DNA of 64,000 nucleotides from Tragulus kanchil (GCA_022376925.1 JAIOJX010000004.1:173381501-173445500); one strand, 5' to 3'. Shown: positions 21,057 through 32,645, numbered from the stretch's first letter. Notes: a model not told the origin generated them from the letters alone. Translations and numbers: made by a program.

Positions 21057-23294
21057 ACAAAACAGGGGCTGGGAGGCACACAGAGACCTGCCGAGGGGCG
21101 ACTGCCCTTCCCATTACACACAGGAGAAAAGGCTCCAAGAACCTGCCGGCCCACACTCCCAGGTGCAGGCCCAAAACCCACGTGGAGCCTTCTAGCGCTG
21201 ACCTCCCCTGTGGGCAACGCTGGCAGGGCTGCGAGTCTGAGCTGTATCAGGATCGGGGCGGGGCAGTGCCTGCTCCCTCCCCGCCCCCGCGAAGGCGTCT
21301 GGCGCTTCCGGAGGGACCGGCCACTCGCTCCGCCCCCAGACGCTCCGGGTGGGCAGGATTCCTTAATTCCGGATGTCAGCCTCGAGTCCCGGGCAACCTG
21401 CCTAACCTCCGGCGCCTCTTCAAATCGCTGTCATTTCTGCAAAAGTGACTGTGTGGGCAAGTCCTTTCACAGGTCCTGTCAATGGGGACACCCTGGGGCC
21501 GCATCGCGGCCTCACGTGTCATTGTTTTAGGCTGATGCGCGCCGCGTGTCTCCGCCACAGTATCCCGGTAATCGCTTTCTTCGTGGTGGAGATTGTGCTT
21601 TGATACCAGGGAAGGGGACAGGCCACGCGGCGCCACAATTACCGCTGGTGAAAGGGGGCTGCCATCAAAGCCGCCACGGGAGAGCGTCTCGGGGCCACCT
21701 CTTGGAGTAGGAAAATTTGAAACATATATTTCACAAATGCGCTTCGCACTGTAAACCGTTCTGCATAATGCATGGGGTTTGATTTAACGTCGCTGTTGAT
21801 GCTGCTGTTCACAGCGGCGTGCTCTTGGGGGAGCCATCATTTTTAGTTCAGACTTGTGTTTCCTTTTCCTGGCAACACAACGCTGAGGCTGCGTTCGGGC
21901 TGTTCTGAATTGTATGAGAACACGACCCCTTCCTGGGGGCGGGGGGCAGAGGCCAGGCAGCCCTTCCAGAGGCGGGGCCGGCTTGCCTCGGGCTGAGACC
22001 GAACCCCTCGTGGGGAGCCCGCTCAGGCTGGTCTGGGCCCCGCCGTCCCGTGCCCGACTGGGGTTGGTTGGATCTGGAGGGCTGTGTTTTAAGAAAAAAA
22101 AAGAATGAAAGAGGCAAAAAGAAAAAGCCTTTGTAGCGGAATAGAAAAGACATGAAAACGTTTCAAGTCGTACAAAACAGGGGCTGGGAGGCACACAGAG
22201 ACCTGCCGAGGGGCGACTGCCCTTCCCATTACACACAGGAGAAAAGGCTCCAAGAACCTGCCGGCCCACACTCCCAGGTGCAGGCCCAAAACCCACGTGG
22301 AGCCTTCTAGCGCTGACCTCCCCTGTGGGCAACGCTGGCAGGGCTGCGAGTCTGAGCTGTATCAGGATCGGGGCGGGGCAGTGCCTGCTCCCTCCCCGCC
22401 CCCGCGAAGGCGTCTGGCGCTTCCGGAGGGACCGGCCACTCGCTCCGCCCCCAGACGCTCCGGGTGGGCAGGATTCCTTAATTCCGGATGTCAGCCTCGA
22501 GTCCCGGGCAACCTGCCTAACCTCCGGCGCCTCTTCAAATCGCTGTCATTTCTGCAAAAGTGACTGTGTGGGCAAGTCCTTTCACAGGTCCTGTCAATGG
22601 GGACACCCTGGGGCCGCATCGCGGCCTCACGTGTCATTGTTTTAGGCTGATGCGCGCCGCGTGTCTCCGCCACAGTATCCCGGTAATCGCTTTCTTCGTG
22701 GTGGAGATTGTGCTTTGATACCAGGGAAGGGGACAGGCCACGCGGCGCCACAATTACCGCTGGTGAAAGGGGGCTGCCATCAAAGCCGCCACGGGAGAGC
22801 GTCTCGGGGCCACCTCTTGGAGTAGGAAAATTTGAAACATATATTTCACAAATGCGCTTCGCACTGTAAACCGTTCTGCATAATGCATGGGGTTTGATTT
22901 AACGTCGCTGTTGATGCTGCTGTTCACAGCGGCGTGCTCTTGGGGGAGCCATCATTTTTAGTTCAGACTTGTGTTTCCTTTTCCTGGCAACACAACGTTG
23001 AGGCTGCGTTCGGGCTGTTCTGAATTGTATGAGAACACGACCCCTTCCTGGGGGCGGGGGGCAGAGGCCAGGCAGCCCTTCCAGAGGCGGGGCCGGCTTG
23101 CCTCGGGCTGAGACCGAACCCCTCGTGGGGAGCCCGCTCAGGCTGGTCTGGGCCCCGCCGTCCCGTGCCCGACTGGGGTTGGTTGGATCTGGAGGGCTGT
23201 GTTTTAAGAAAAGAAAAAAGAATGAAAGAGGCAAAAAAGAAAAAGCCTTTGTAGCGGAATAGAAAAGACATGAAATAATTACGTTTCAAGTCGT
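21057..23294. repeat. Tandem duplication 6 (1.12 kb x 2)
   Basis: Units 21057-22171 and 22172-23294, meeting at a shared ACAAAACAGGGGCTGGGAGG. Differences are in A-runs (AAGAAAAAAAAAGAATG region) and one C/T change. The first ~390 bp overlaps duplication 5, so that stretch is present three times. Confidence 0.94.
21500..21840. promoter_or_regulatory. Candidate conserved noncoding block
   Basis: Unique, repeat-free, AT-balanced DNA amid GC-rich repeats. It contains TCF/LEF-like CTTTGAT (21598-21604) and ATCAAAG (21664-21670), a CACAATTACC homeobox-like site and ATGCAT. No coding potential seen. An enhancer-like role is only a suggestion. Copy at about 22615-22955. Confidence 0.3.
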
Positions 23295-23861
23295 ACAAGA
23301 ACAGGGTTCTGGCTGAGCTCAGCTGGGAGAGAGGGCCAGCTGGAAGGAACAGCAAAGACAGATAAAGGAGGGAGGGAGCGCGGACGCGGAGAGACGGTGG
23401 GGACAGGGAGCTGGGCGGAGACAGGCTCAACAGATCAATAGGCCCTGGGGGGCCCCCGGTTCCCCCCCACCCAGCCCAGAACCCAGACCAGAACCCAGAG
23501 CCGTGAGGGCACAGGCTGCAGACCCAGCTCGGGACCGGCTTGGAGGGAGGAGGGACTGGAGCGTCTGAAGTCCGTCCCGCCTGAAAGGCTGCTGGGCTGG
23601 GGCGGTCTGAGCTCGGGCGGCTTTGGTGAACTTACGTTCTCTACTTAGGGTGACTGCGGCTGCTGCCGAGGTGTGCCCGGGGCGGGGCAAGGGGACAGAG
23701 GGAGGAGCGTGGAGGGCTACCTGGGGGACCAAGACCATTTCAGACCCAAAGGTGCAGAGGATCCTGGTTCCCCAGGAAATGTCCAAAATACCGTCGGGCA
23801 GCAGACAAACCTTTTTTCTCCAGTTTTATTGAGAAATGATTTTTAATTTTTTAAAAAAGAT
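23295..23861. other. Unique intergenic DNA
   Basis: Purine-rich and C-rich unique sequence with no supported gene. A poly(T)-TTTATTTATTTATTTA stretch at its right end is the reversed tail of the following SINE. Confidence 0.5.
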
Positions 23862-24185
23862 TTATTTATTTATTTATTTTGGGGGGTGGGGAGGAGGTGG
23901 GGTGGGGAGGGAGAGGGGCGGGCGGGACACTTCTATTGGTCTTTTTTATTTATCTAGTTTCATCCGTCTTTGTTCTTTGGCCCGTGTGGGCCTCCCATCG
24001 CGGTGGCGTCTGTTGTCGCAGAGCACCGGCTCCGGGCGCACGCGCTCCAGAGCTCCGGCTCGGTGATTGGACACATCGGTCCAGCCGCTCCGCGGCACGT
24101 GGGATCTTCCCAGGCCAGGGCTCGAACCAGCGCCCCTTGCACTGCAAGGCGGTGTCCTTACCCACTGGACCACCAGGGAAGCCCT
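23862..24185 (-). mobile_element. CHR-type SINE, minus orientation
   Basis: Reverse complement of the family at 14789: TTTGGCCCGTGTGGGCCTCC, GGCACGTGGGATCTTCCCAG, ending CCACTGGACCACCAGGGAAG. The remainder to 25,028 is unique intergenic sequence in which I see no gene, although part belongs to duplication 7. Confidence 0.9.
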
Positions 24186-25028
24186 TATTGAGAAATAATT
24201 GATGGATACTCTGTGTATGGTTTCTTTCTTTGTATTTTATTCTTAATTAAAGGACAATGGTGTGGGGCCTGAGCACACGGAGCCCCGGGGGCACCAGCCT
24301 TCCTTCCCTGCAGGGTCTGCAGGGGACACCTGACCCCGGCCTGCCTGCCGGCACCCGCCCTGGACCTCAGCCTCCACCAGGGTGCGACCTCAGCTCGGCC
24401 AATCAGGGACACTGGGTGCTCGTGCCTAGGAATGTGGAGCCGTGACTTTCCGTGGTTCCTCTCCGTCTTCGGAGCTGGGAACACAAGGCCTGTCACGTGG
24501 AGGGGCTGGCGAGCCTGAGACCCCCGCGCCGGGAGCCCCTGGGCAGCAGATGGCGCCCCGGCCCCGGCTCCGGCTCCACCGTGACCGCCAGAGGCCAGCT
24601 CTGGCCAGCGGGCTGTGAGGTTCACGCCGCCTTCCAGGATCAAAAGCCACGCACTCGGGCCCCTGCTTGGACCTCGGCTCAGGCCAAGTGCGTCCCACTG
24701 GGCAACCACAAGGAAATGCAACACCTGGGGGTGGGCAGGGTCTCCCGGCTGACCCCAGCCCGACTCTGAGCAGGTCCCGAGGAGACCAGAATGGCCCGCC
24801 GACCCAGCGACCCGCGGCTGCCATTCTGTCACCAGGTCTGCGTCGTTGGCCACACGGCGGCACGAGACGCCTGGCCCCAGGCCCGGCCAGTACGCCCCGG
24901 CTCTCGGGAGGCCACGGGCAGTCCTGGTCCTCACAGAGCCAGCCTCTTGTCTCAGCCTGCAAGGAGCGAGCAAGAGGGCTGAGGAATCACAACCACAGAC
25001 TCTCCACAGAGCACTCGCTAGGAGATGG

Positions 25029-25034
25029 TTTAAT
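25029..25034 (-). promoter_or_regulatory. ARHGAP8: ARHGAP8 poly(A) signal ATTAAA
   Basis: Minus-strand ATTAAA 37 bp beyond the stop codon, making a very short 3' UTR. The duplicate is at 26206-26211. Confidence 0.6.
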
Positions 25035-25070
25035 GGCGGGTTTACAGCACACGTGCCTGGACCTCCAGCC

Positions 25071-25361
25071 CTAGAGGGGCCTCCCCGCCGCGGTCGGGGG
25101 ACGGGGAGGCAGCGGCGGCCTGCTGAGGCCCGTGGCCGGTCCGTCGCGCGCTGCGCATCCGGCAGGGGGGCCGCCCTGCCGCCCCGCCCGGGCACCGCTG
25201 AAGACCTTCCCGTGGTACTCGATGAGCAGCTCGGTGAACAGGTTCAGGGGCACGAGGGCGCTCAGGGAGGAGGCCCCCTGGGACGGCCAGATCAGATTCA
25301 GCCCGAAGACACAGGCCAGGTTGGAGCTGTTCATCTTGTTGGCGATGCTCTCCCGGGAGAC
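25071..25361 (-). CDS. ARHGAP8: ARHGAP8 terminal exon (distal copy)
   Basis: Begins after a CCCCCAG acceptor with [20 protein letters not shown], then [20 protein letters not shown] and [14 protein letters not shown]. The [16 protein letters not shown] stretch is the hallmark last RhoGAP block containing the conserved Asn. A Pro/Gly/Ala-rich tail ends TAAGRPL and TAG at 25071-25073. The tail is shorter than the human one as I remember it but shares an ATGL...PLPP...AAGR pattern. Identical protein is encoded at 26248-26538; the single base change (ACA/ACG side) is silent. This copy is followed by the unique downstream region, so it is at least in the right place. Confidence 0.92.
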   Translation of the reverse strand, partial: VSRESIANKMNSSNLACVFGLNLIWPSQGASSLSALVPLNLFTELLIEYHGKVFSGARAGRQGGPPAGCAARDGPATGLSRPPLPPRPPTAAGRPL

Positions 25362-26247
25362 CTGGGGGAAGACGCGGGGTGGCACCGGGCACTCGTCTGC
25401 CGCCACCACCCGCACTGCGGGCCCGAGCCCACGCCCCCCTGGCCGGCCTCAGGCTCCCGTCCGTAAAGGAAAGGATGGCCATCGATGCTCCGAGGGGCCC
25501 TCTGGCCCTGACCGCTGGGATTTCCTTCCAGAATCTCTGCAGCACCCCTGCCCCGCAGTCTCCACTCCCGGGACTCGGGAGGTGGGCCCTGGCACCGGGT
25601 ACCAGCAGGGGCTCTGGCAGTTCCTGGGGGCTGGCGAGAGGGGGCCAGGCGCCCGCGCACCTGCAGGGGCTGCCCATCACCCCAGTCGAGGCCCAGGGCC
25701 GCGCGAGGGCCGGAAGAGCGGACACTGCTGCTCTGAGGCCCACCCATCCGGCTCCACCGTGACCGCCAGAGGCCAGCTCTGGCCAGCGGGCTGTGAGGTT
25801 CACGCCGCCTTCCAGGATCAAAGCCACGCACTCGGGCCCCTGCTTGGACCTCGGCTCAGGCCAAGTGCGTCCCACTGGGCAACCACAAGGAAATGCAACA
25901 CCTGGGGGTGGGCAGGGTCTCCCGGCTGACCCCAGCCCGACTCTGAGCAGGTCCCGAGGAGACCAGAATGGCCCGCCGACCCAGCGACCCGCGGCTGCCA
26001 TTCTGTCACCAGGTCTGCGTCGTTGGCCACACGGCGGCACGAGACGCCTGGCCCCAGGCCCGGCCAGTACGCCCCGGCTCTCGGGAGGCCACGGGCAGTC
26101 CTGGTCCTCACAGAGCCAGCCTCTTGTCTCAGCCTGCAAGGAGCGAGCAAGAGGGCTGAGGAATCACAACCACAGACTCTCCACAGAGCACTCGCTAGGA
26201 GATGGTTTAATGGCGGGTTTACAGCACACGTGCCTGGACCTCCAGCC

Positions 26248-26538
26248 CTAGAGGGGCCTCCCCGCCGCGGTCGGGGGACGGGGAGGCAGCGGCGGCCTGC
26301 TGAGGCCCGTGGCCGGTCCGTCGCGCGCTGCGCATCCGGCAGGGGGGCCGCCCTGCCGCCCCGCCCGGGCACCGCTGAAGACCTTCCCGTGGTACTCGAT
26401 GAGCAGCTCGGTGAACAGGTTCAGGGGCACGAGGGCGCTCAGGGAGGAGGCCCCCTGGGACGGCCAGATCAGATTCAGCCCGAAGACGCAGGCCAGGTTG
26501 GAGCTGTTCATCTTGTTGGCGATGCTCTCCCGGGAGAC
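26248..26538 (-). CDS. ARHGAP8: ARHGAP8 terminal exon (duplicate copy)
   Basis: Same splice acceptor, protein and stop as 25071-25361 at an offset of 1177 bp, and it has its own ATTAAA. If real it would be the first terminal exon met by the transcript and would make the distal one redundant. Confidence 0.72.
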   Translation of the reverse strand, partial: VSRESIANKMNSSNLACVFGLNLIWPSQGASSLSALVPLNLFTELLIEYHGKVFSGARAGRQGGPPAGCAARDGPATGLSRPPLPPRPPTAAGRPL

Positions 26539-27250
26539 CTGGGGGAAGACGCGGGGTGGCACCGGGCACTCGTCTGCCGCCACCACCCGCACTGCGGGCC
26601 CGAGCCCACGCCCCCCTGGCCGGCCTCAGGCTCCCGTCCGTAAAGGAAAGGATGGCCATCGATGCTCCGAGGGGCCCTCTGGCCCTGACCGCTGGGATTT
26701 CCTTCCAGAATCTCTGCAGCACCCCTGCCCCGCAGTCTCCACTCCCGGGACTCGGGAGGTGGGCCCTGGCACCGGGTACCAGCAGGGGCTCTGGCAGTTC
26801 CTGGGGGCTGGCGAGAGGGGGCCAGGCGCTCGCCCTCCTGCAGCGGCTGCCCCTCACCCCAGTCGAGGCCCAGAGCCGCCCCAGGGCCGGAAGAGCCGAC
26901 ACTGCTGCTCTGAGGCCCACCCCGGTGAGCGGAGCACCATGCCGCAGACCCGGGCACCCACGAAACTCCCCAGGCACGCACGGCCCAGGTGGGGGGCGCT
27001 CCGGAGCGGCCCCGGCCTGGGCACACGGCCCCCTCCGCACCCCAGGCAGAAGCCGACGTGGCAGACGGCCCTGCTGGAGAGGGTCTCACCATCCCCGGGG
27101 ACAGCGTGACCTGCCCGGCAGCCTTCTCGGCAGAGGTGTCGCCCGGTCGGGCCTTGGAGGAGGTCTTTCGGGGCCTGAGAGGGGCTCCAGGGCCGAGAGG
27201 GTGAGACCCCAGGCCCGGGCTCTGCTCGGGCGCCGGCCCGGCCCACTCAC

Positions 27251-27354
27251 CTCGTGCAGGAAGCCCATGAGGTAGCTGAGGACGGCGTAGTTCTGCTCCG
27301 GGAGGCTCTCCAGGATCTGGCGGCAGCAGGTCACCCGCAGGCTGCTCTCCACGC
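27251..27354 (-). CDS. ARHGAP8: ARHGAP8 RhoGAP exon (first copy)
   Basis: 104 nt, GGCAG acceptor and GTGAGT donor. Encodes [34 protein letters not shown] in RhoGAP helices; preceded by a Ser made across the splice with the 29704 exon. Followed in frame by VSRES of the terminal exon. Duplicate at 28372-28475. Being 104 nt, including both copies would break the frame, which argues against a real double exon. Confidence 0.9.
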
Positions 27355-27547
27355 CTGCCACGGCACCAGGGCCCTTCCTGAGCGTGTCCTTCCCGAGTCC
27401 CTCCCAGGACGGGCAGGGGCGTGGGGAGGGCGCTTCCTGCCTGGCCAAGTGGCTGTTCTCAGCAAACCCCTTCTTCTCCCGGCTCTGCCCTGGTCACCCC
27501 GGGCACTGTGACTGCCCCGCCCAGTGAGGAGCGTGAGCTCAGAGAGG

Positions 27548-27685
27548 TCCACGGGATTCTCCAGGCAAGGATACCGGAGTGGGTTCCCGTTTCCTCCTCC
27601 GGGGGGAAGATTCTCCCAGACTGGGGGTCCAGCCCGCGCCTCCTGCGCTGGCAGCTGCTTCACCGCTGAGCCTCCCGAGAAGCCC
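27548..27685 (-). mobile_element. Bov-tA SINE fragment, minus orientation
   Basis: ACGGGATTCTCCAGGCAAGG through the reversed head CACCGCTGAGCCTCCCGAGA. Second copy at about 28669-28806 from duplication 8. Confidence 0.85.
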
Positions 27686-28371
27686 GGGCGTGCCCCGGCA
27701 GGGCTGTTAGGGGGGCCTAGCGCCGCGCCCTGGGTGCGCCGGTCCACCCCGAGCGCCTGTGGAGCCGCGCCTGGGGCCGCAGCCCGAATCGCGTGGCCCG
27801 GGTGTGTATTCCCCCCGAGTCTCCAGTCCAGCTCTGCTGAGTTCTGTTTTTCTTTTAACAAGACCTCAGTTTTCGGGCCTCTATGTTTGTTTCTGTCCAA
27901 CTCTCCCAAGAGCCCTAAGTTCATTTAACAAGCTGGCAGCCGGGGCGGGAGCCGGGGCCCCCAGCGGCTGCCCCTCACCCCAGTCGAGGCCCAGAGCCGC
28001 CCCAGGGCCGGAAGAGCCGACACTGCTGCTCTGAGGCCCACCCCGGTGAGCGGAGCACCATGCCGCAGACCCGGGCACCCACGAAACTCCCCAGGCACGC
28101 ACGGCCCAGGTGGGGGGCGCTCCGGAGCGGCCCCGGCCTGGGCACACGGCCCCCTCCGCACCCCAGGCAGAAGCCGACGTGGCAGACGGCCCTGCTGGAG
28201 AGGGTCTCACCATCCCCGGGGACAGCGTGACCTGCCCGGCAGCCTTCTCGGCAGAGGTGTCGCCCGGTCGGGCCTTGGAGGAGGTCTTTCGGGGCCTGAG
28301 AGGGGCTCCAGGGCCGAGAGGGTGAGACCCCAGGCCCGGGCTCTGCTCGGGCGCCGGCCCGGCCCACTCAC

Positions 28372-28475
28372 CTCGTGCAGGAAGCCCATGAGGTAGCTGA
28401 GGACGGCGTAGTTCTGCTCCGGGAGGCTCTCCAGGATCTGGCGGCAGCAGGTCACCCGCAGGCTGCTCTCCACGC
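28372..28475 (-). CDS. ARHGAP8: ARHGAP8 RhoGAP exon (duplicate copy)
   Basis: Identical to 27251-27354 at an offset of 1121 bp, with the same splice sites. Likely assembly copy. Confidence 0.72.
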
Positions 28476-29703
28476 CTGCCACGGCACCAGGGCCCTTCCT
28501 GAGCGTGTCCTTCCCGAGTCCCTCCCAGGACGGGCAGGGGCGTGGGGAGGGCGCTTCCTGCCTGGCCAAGTGGCTGTTCTCAGCAAACCCCTTCTTCTCC
28601 CGGCTCTGCCCTGGTCACCCCGGGCACTGTGACTGCCCCGCCCAGTGAGGAGCGTGAGCTCAGAGAGGTCCACGGGATTCTCCAGGCAAGGATACCGGAG
28701 TGGGTTCCCGTTTCCTCCTCCGGGGGGAAGATTCTCCCAGACTGGGGGTCCAGCCCGCGCCTCCTGCGCTGGCAGCTGCTTCACCGCTGAGCCTCCCGAG
28801 AAGCCCGGGCGTGCCCCGGCAGGGCTGTTAGGGGGGCCTAGCGCCGCGCCCTGGGTGCGCCGGTCCACCCCGAGCGCCTGTGGAGCCGCGCCTGGGGCCG
28901 CAGCCCGAATCGCGTGGCCCGGGTGTGTATTCCCCCCGAGTCTCCAGTCCAGCTCTGCTGAGTTCTGTTTTTCTTTTAACAAGACCTCAGTTTTCGGGCC
29001 TCTATGTTTGTTTCTGTCCAACTCTCCCAAGAGCCCTAAGTTCATTTAACAAGACCCGTTCACATTTGACGGGCCCTCGTCCTCCTGTCCTCAGGGGACG
29101 ACGGGCCACCTGGCCCGCCTGGAGCAGGAGCCCTGCTGGACCAGGGTAGTCAGAATCTGCACCCTCCGGCCCTGCTCCTTCCTCCCCTTCCACCCCAGAC
29201 CACCCACCCCAGCTCTGTGCCCGGAAGCCCCGCCTCCTGCAGCTGGAGTTGAGCCCAAGCCGGCTGCCAGCGCAGTGGCGCCTACGCCTCTTCCAGTGCC
29301 AGCCCTGCCCCCGAAGGCTGCCTCTCTGCGCCTTCCAGGGGCCACGAAGAGCTTTTCCTGTTGCAGCAGGCAGGGTGGCTGCCCCCTTTCTAAACGAGGA
29401 GGCGGGGGTGCTGGCGGTGGGGCCCTCCAGAGCAGCACGGGGGCTGCACTCTGACCTGGGCGACGCACCCTGAACCCAGAGATGCCCTCCAAACCCCCGG
29501 CTCTGAGCTCGGGGCCCCTGATGACCCCTGACACTGTGCCCTCCGACCACGGGCAGCGGCGGCCTGGCTGGGCTGGCCGGGGTCTAGGCGGGGCAGCCCC
29601 TCTCCAGGCCCGCAGCAGGAGGAGGCCGGCACCCACCTGGCCTCGGCGGGCACCCCGGGAACCCTCGGCCAGAACCCCTAGCTGGCACCCCGTGGGTACG
29701 CAC

Positions 29704-29833
29704 TGGTGATCTCCAGGATCTGCTCGTAGGCCTCGAAGGTCAGCAGCGGCTGGGGCAGCTCCCGCAGGAAGGTCTTCAGGATCACCGCTGGCAGGTGGAT
29801 GTCCCCGTAGTCATCAAAATTCACGGGCTTCCC
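29704..29833 (-). CDS. ARHGAP8: ARHGAP8 RhoGAP exon with a 1-base insertion
   Basis: TGTCCAG acceptor and A|GTGCGT donor. After KPV the expected NFDDYGD is disrupted: the run GTGAAATTTTGATGAC has one base too many, giving a TGA in the expected frame. Downstream, the frame reads [20 protein letters not shown], then [17 protein letters not shown], with the conserved RhoGAP Lys in [10 protein letters not shown]. The exon is 130 nt where 129 fits the flanking phases. All other exons are conserved, so I take this as a homopolymer error rather than a dead gene. Confidence 0.85.
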
Positions 29834-30029
29834 TGGACACAGACAGTTGTGTGCCTGAGCTCCGACGCTGGGCTGCGGACGCCTGCTTCAGAACAGGCTC
29901 TGACCGGACACGGCTTTAGACCTCCGAGGAGGGGAGCACGGGGCCAGGCCATGGCACCGTCCTGGCCTGGCGGTGGGTGCTGCCCGCTCTCCCCCGCCTC
30001 TCCACGGCACCCAGCAGAGGCTGGAGCAC

Positions 30030-30187
30030 TTTTAAAACAATGAATTAATTTGGCTGTGCTGGGCCTTCATTGCAGCACGCGGGGTCTCTGATCTTAGCTG
30101 CAGCATGTGGGGTCCGGTACCAAGCATCTGCCCCAGGCCCCCGGTACTAAGAGTGTGGTTTTAGTTACTGGGCCACCAGGGAAGTCC
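30030..30187 (-). mobile_element. CHR-type SINE, minus orientation
   Basis: GGCTGTGCTGGGCCTTCATT through the reversed head TACTGGGCCACCAGGGAAGT. Confidence 0.82.
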
Positions 30188-30431
30188 AAGGGGGAACACT
30201 ATTCATTCTCTGCCGTGTGACCTGGTCCCTCCTGGACAAGAGTGCTCTGGGGTCAGGCCTGGCTTCTGCAGTCCCCGGGGCTGAGACCGGGGTCCGGCAT
30301 CCAGGCCTGGGCGTTCTGGGGCCGGGGTGGGCGGAGCCCCACTGGCTCGGGTGACGGACTCCCTGGCTCTGGAGGGCCGGGAGGCTGGCCGGGCGGGAGG
30401 CCGGGAGGGAGGGTCTCGGGGAGACACTCAC

Positions 30432-30509
30432 CTTGGTTATAGAGCCGCTGGATCTCGCGGACGGTCTGGACGCTGGCCGACCTCCGGAAGAGACCCTCGG
30501 TGTGGAGTC
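30432..30509 (-). CDS. ARHGAP8: ARHGAP8 exon with the RhoGAP arginine finger
   Basis: 78 nt, TCTGCAG acceptor and GTGAGT donor. Encodes [20 protein letters not shown] followed by QRLYNQ. The GLFRRS motif carries the catalytic arginine finger of RhoGAP domains, which completes the GTPase active site. Single copy; phase fits LREKG upstream and GKPV downstream. Confidence 0.92.
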
Positions 30510-31719
30510 CTGCAGAGACAGAGGCTCCGGGCATCTCACAGGGCCCAGCGCTGGAGGTTTCTGGAACGCTGCCCGGCCCACGCATCACCCCCTTCAACTG
30601 GCAGGAAATACTCTCCTGGCTTATCTTCCCCCCGCCGGCCTCTACCCCGACCTGTGCTTATTCCTCTTCAACCAGACCTCTCCATGCACCCCAGTCTCAC
30701 CCAATCCCCACTCTGGGAGCCCCAGAAAGGGAGAGTGGCAGAGGCTGGGGTCTGCCCGACGCTGCCTCGGGCCAGCTGCGTGACCTCAGCAAAAGCACTC
30801 TGCCTCTCTGAGCACTTGCCCAGTCTGCAGAGTAAGCCAGGAGCGCCTGCTCCGCGGGCTGCAGGAAGGATGGACCGGAGGGCGCGCGAGCCCGGCCCCC
30901 GGCAGGCCCCCAAACCGCTGCTTCCCTTTCTTCCCACAAGTGTCCAGAGCTGACCTGGCCACACGGCGGCCACTACTGCACATGGTGATTTACATCTGTC
31001 CAATTAAAATTAGAGAAAAGATCAAGCTTTCCCTCCTCAACACATGAGCTGCAGACGACGCGCTCGACAGGACAACCGCTGCCCGCGGCCAGGGGCTCCA
31101 CCCTGGACGGCACAAGGAGCGTGCCCGAGGTCGACGGGCCAGGGCCGGCCCCGTCCCCACGCGCGCCACGCCCACCCCGCCCCTGCCCGGTCCTTTTCCA
31201 CGTGGACGCCGAGCGAGCTGTCTGACACCCACACTGGACCTCGCCGGCTCTGCCCTAGAGGCTTGCCATCCCTGACGGCCATGGGAGAGCTGCCGCGGCC
31301 CCAAGCGCCCGCCCGCCCCGGCCCTCCGCCAGCTGCAGGCTCCGGCCCTCCCTCAGCCTCGGCGCCTGCTGGCCCCGCTGCCCAGGGGGCTCGTCCTTCA
31401 CCCGCGTGCTGCGTGCAACAGGCAGCATTCTGAGCTGGCTCCCAGACTCCCGGACCCTCGGGGTCCCAGGAATTCATCCAAACACTAACCTAGATGCTGC
31501 AGCGAAGCGACTTTGCAGATGGAATTCAGGTCCAAGGGGGCTGACCTGAAGATGGGGGGCTGTGGCGCCCCAGCCCCGCCCGTCCTGGTCACCCTCCCTG
31601 CCCTGGGCCCGGCTCCTCCGATTCCCGGGCCCACGGGGAGCTCGGGACGGCAGAGCGGCCCCCAGGGATGCGTGCCTGGCCGCCCTCCCCGCCCCCGGCT
31701 GCTGCCAGCTCTCGCTCAC

Positions 31720-31793
31720 CTTTCTCTCTCAGGTAGGTCACTGTGTACCTCAGCACCGGGGGGATGAGCTCCCCATGATTCTTGTCCTTGAGG
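31720..31793 (-). CDS. ARHGAP8: ARHGAP8 first RhoGAP exon (intact copy)
   Basis: 74 nt, CCCTCAG acceptor and GTGAGC donor, encoding LKDKNHGELIPPVLRYTVTY and LREK. It joins SLQY from the proline-rich exon and GLHTEG downstream in phase. This copy reads through; the other at 32819-32891 has a 1-base loss. Confidence 0.92.
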
Positions 31794-32499
31794 CTGAGGG
31801 GAGAGAGAAGAAAGCCAGTTTTCACCTGGGTGGGATGAGTGACCGTGACCTCAGCCAGGGGTCTCACCACACCTTTGAGGAACACAGGACCAGGAGGCCA
31901 TCCAGGGAGAGAGATGCAGCCAGGGCCCCGAGGCCGCAGGCCGGCGGGAGGCCTGAAGAGGCGGAAACAATAGAGAGGACAGCCCATTGTCCTCGGAGCG
32001 CTCCACCAGAAGGATGCGCGTGGGACTGAGGGGATCTGGGGCTGCGGAGGCTCCACCCAGACAACTTCTGAGCCAGGTTTTGAGGGCTGAGTAGGAGCTT
32101 GCAGAACACAGAAGAGGGAAGGGCATTCCAGGCAGAAGGAAACACACAGAGGGAGGCCCAGAGTGTGAGAAGATCTGGCCATGAGAGCGGAACCAGGAAA
32201 TCCAATCAACCAAGAGCGCTGCTCTGTGAAAGCCCAGTATGCTGCCTCAGACAGGCTGCTGCCAGTCGCTCAGGTGCTCATCTGACCCACAGATTCACAT
32301 GAGGCAACTTCAAAGCACAGGACAATAAAGAAAGAATGGAGCCCAGCCCCACCTCCCCACACCCCAGCTCAACCAGCAGAGTCGAGAGGCCGCTCTGCAG
32401 AACCCTGCGCTCCCCCAGCCACGTCTGTGTCCAGCTGTCCTCTGCAGGATCTTCGTGCCCGGAAGGCAGCACAGTGGAGAGACTGGGCAAGACAGGCCA

Positions 32500-32645
32500 G
32501 GCTGCTCTGTCCACGGGATTCTCCAGGGAAGAACACTGGAATGGGTAGCCGTTCCCTTCTCCAGGGGGTCTTCCCAACCCAGGGACCCAACCCGGGTCTC
32601 CTGAACTGCAGGTGGCTTCCTTACCGTCTGAGCCCCCAGGGAGGC
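32500..32645 (-). mobile_element. Bov-tA SINE, minus orientation
   Basis: ACGGGATTCTCCAGGGAAGA to the reversed head TACCGTCTGAGCCCCCAGGG. Second copy at about 33598-33743 from duplication 9. Confidence 0.87.

Larger units (their letters stand above)
19205..21447. repeat. Tandem duplication 5 (1.12 kb x 2)
   Basis: Units 19205-20330 and 20331-21447. The first ~36 bp of the right unit is a garbled version of 19205-19252, with many missing bases, before the match becomes clean at about 20367. Other differences are C-homopolymer lengths. Because it overlaps duplication 4, the stretch GCCTGAGCCCTGTGCATACT occurs three times (about 18183, 19278 and 20393). Confidence 0.93.
24569..26922. repeat. 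Tandem duplication 7 (1.18 kb x 2)
   Basis: Units 24569-25746 and 25747-26922, sharing TCCGGCTCCACCGTGACC at the joint. Differences: one A in CAAAAGCC, a few substitutions near the end of the left unit (CATCACCCC against CCTCACCCC). The unit holds the whole ARHGAP8 terminal exon and poly(A) signal. Confidence 0.95.
26841..29053. repeat. Tandem duplication 8 (1.09-1.12 kb x 2)
   Basis: Units 26841-27961 and 27962-29053. A filler of about 29 bp (27933-27961) looks like a degraded form of the sequence just left of 26841. The unit contains one ARHGAP8 exon and a Bov-tA SINE. Confidence 0.94.

Noticed and set aside
25042..26139. A 365-codon minus-strand frame spanning two units of duplication 7
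   Set aside because: It runs through introns and in a different frame from the conserved RhoGAP sequence over most of its length; a composition artefact that also crosses the false joint.
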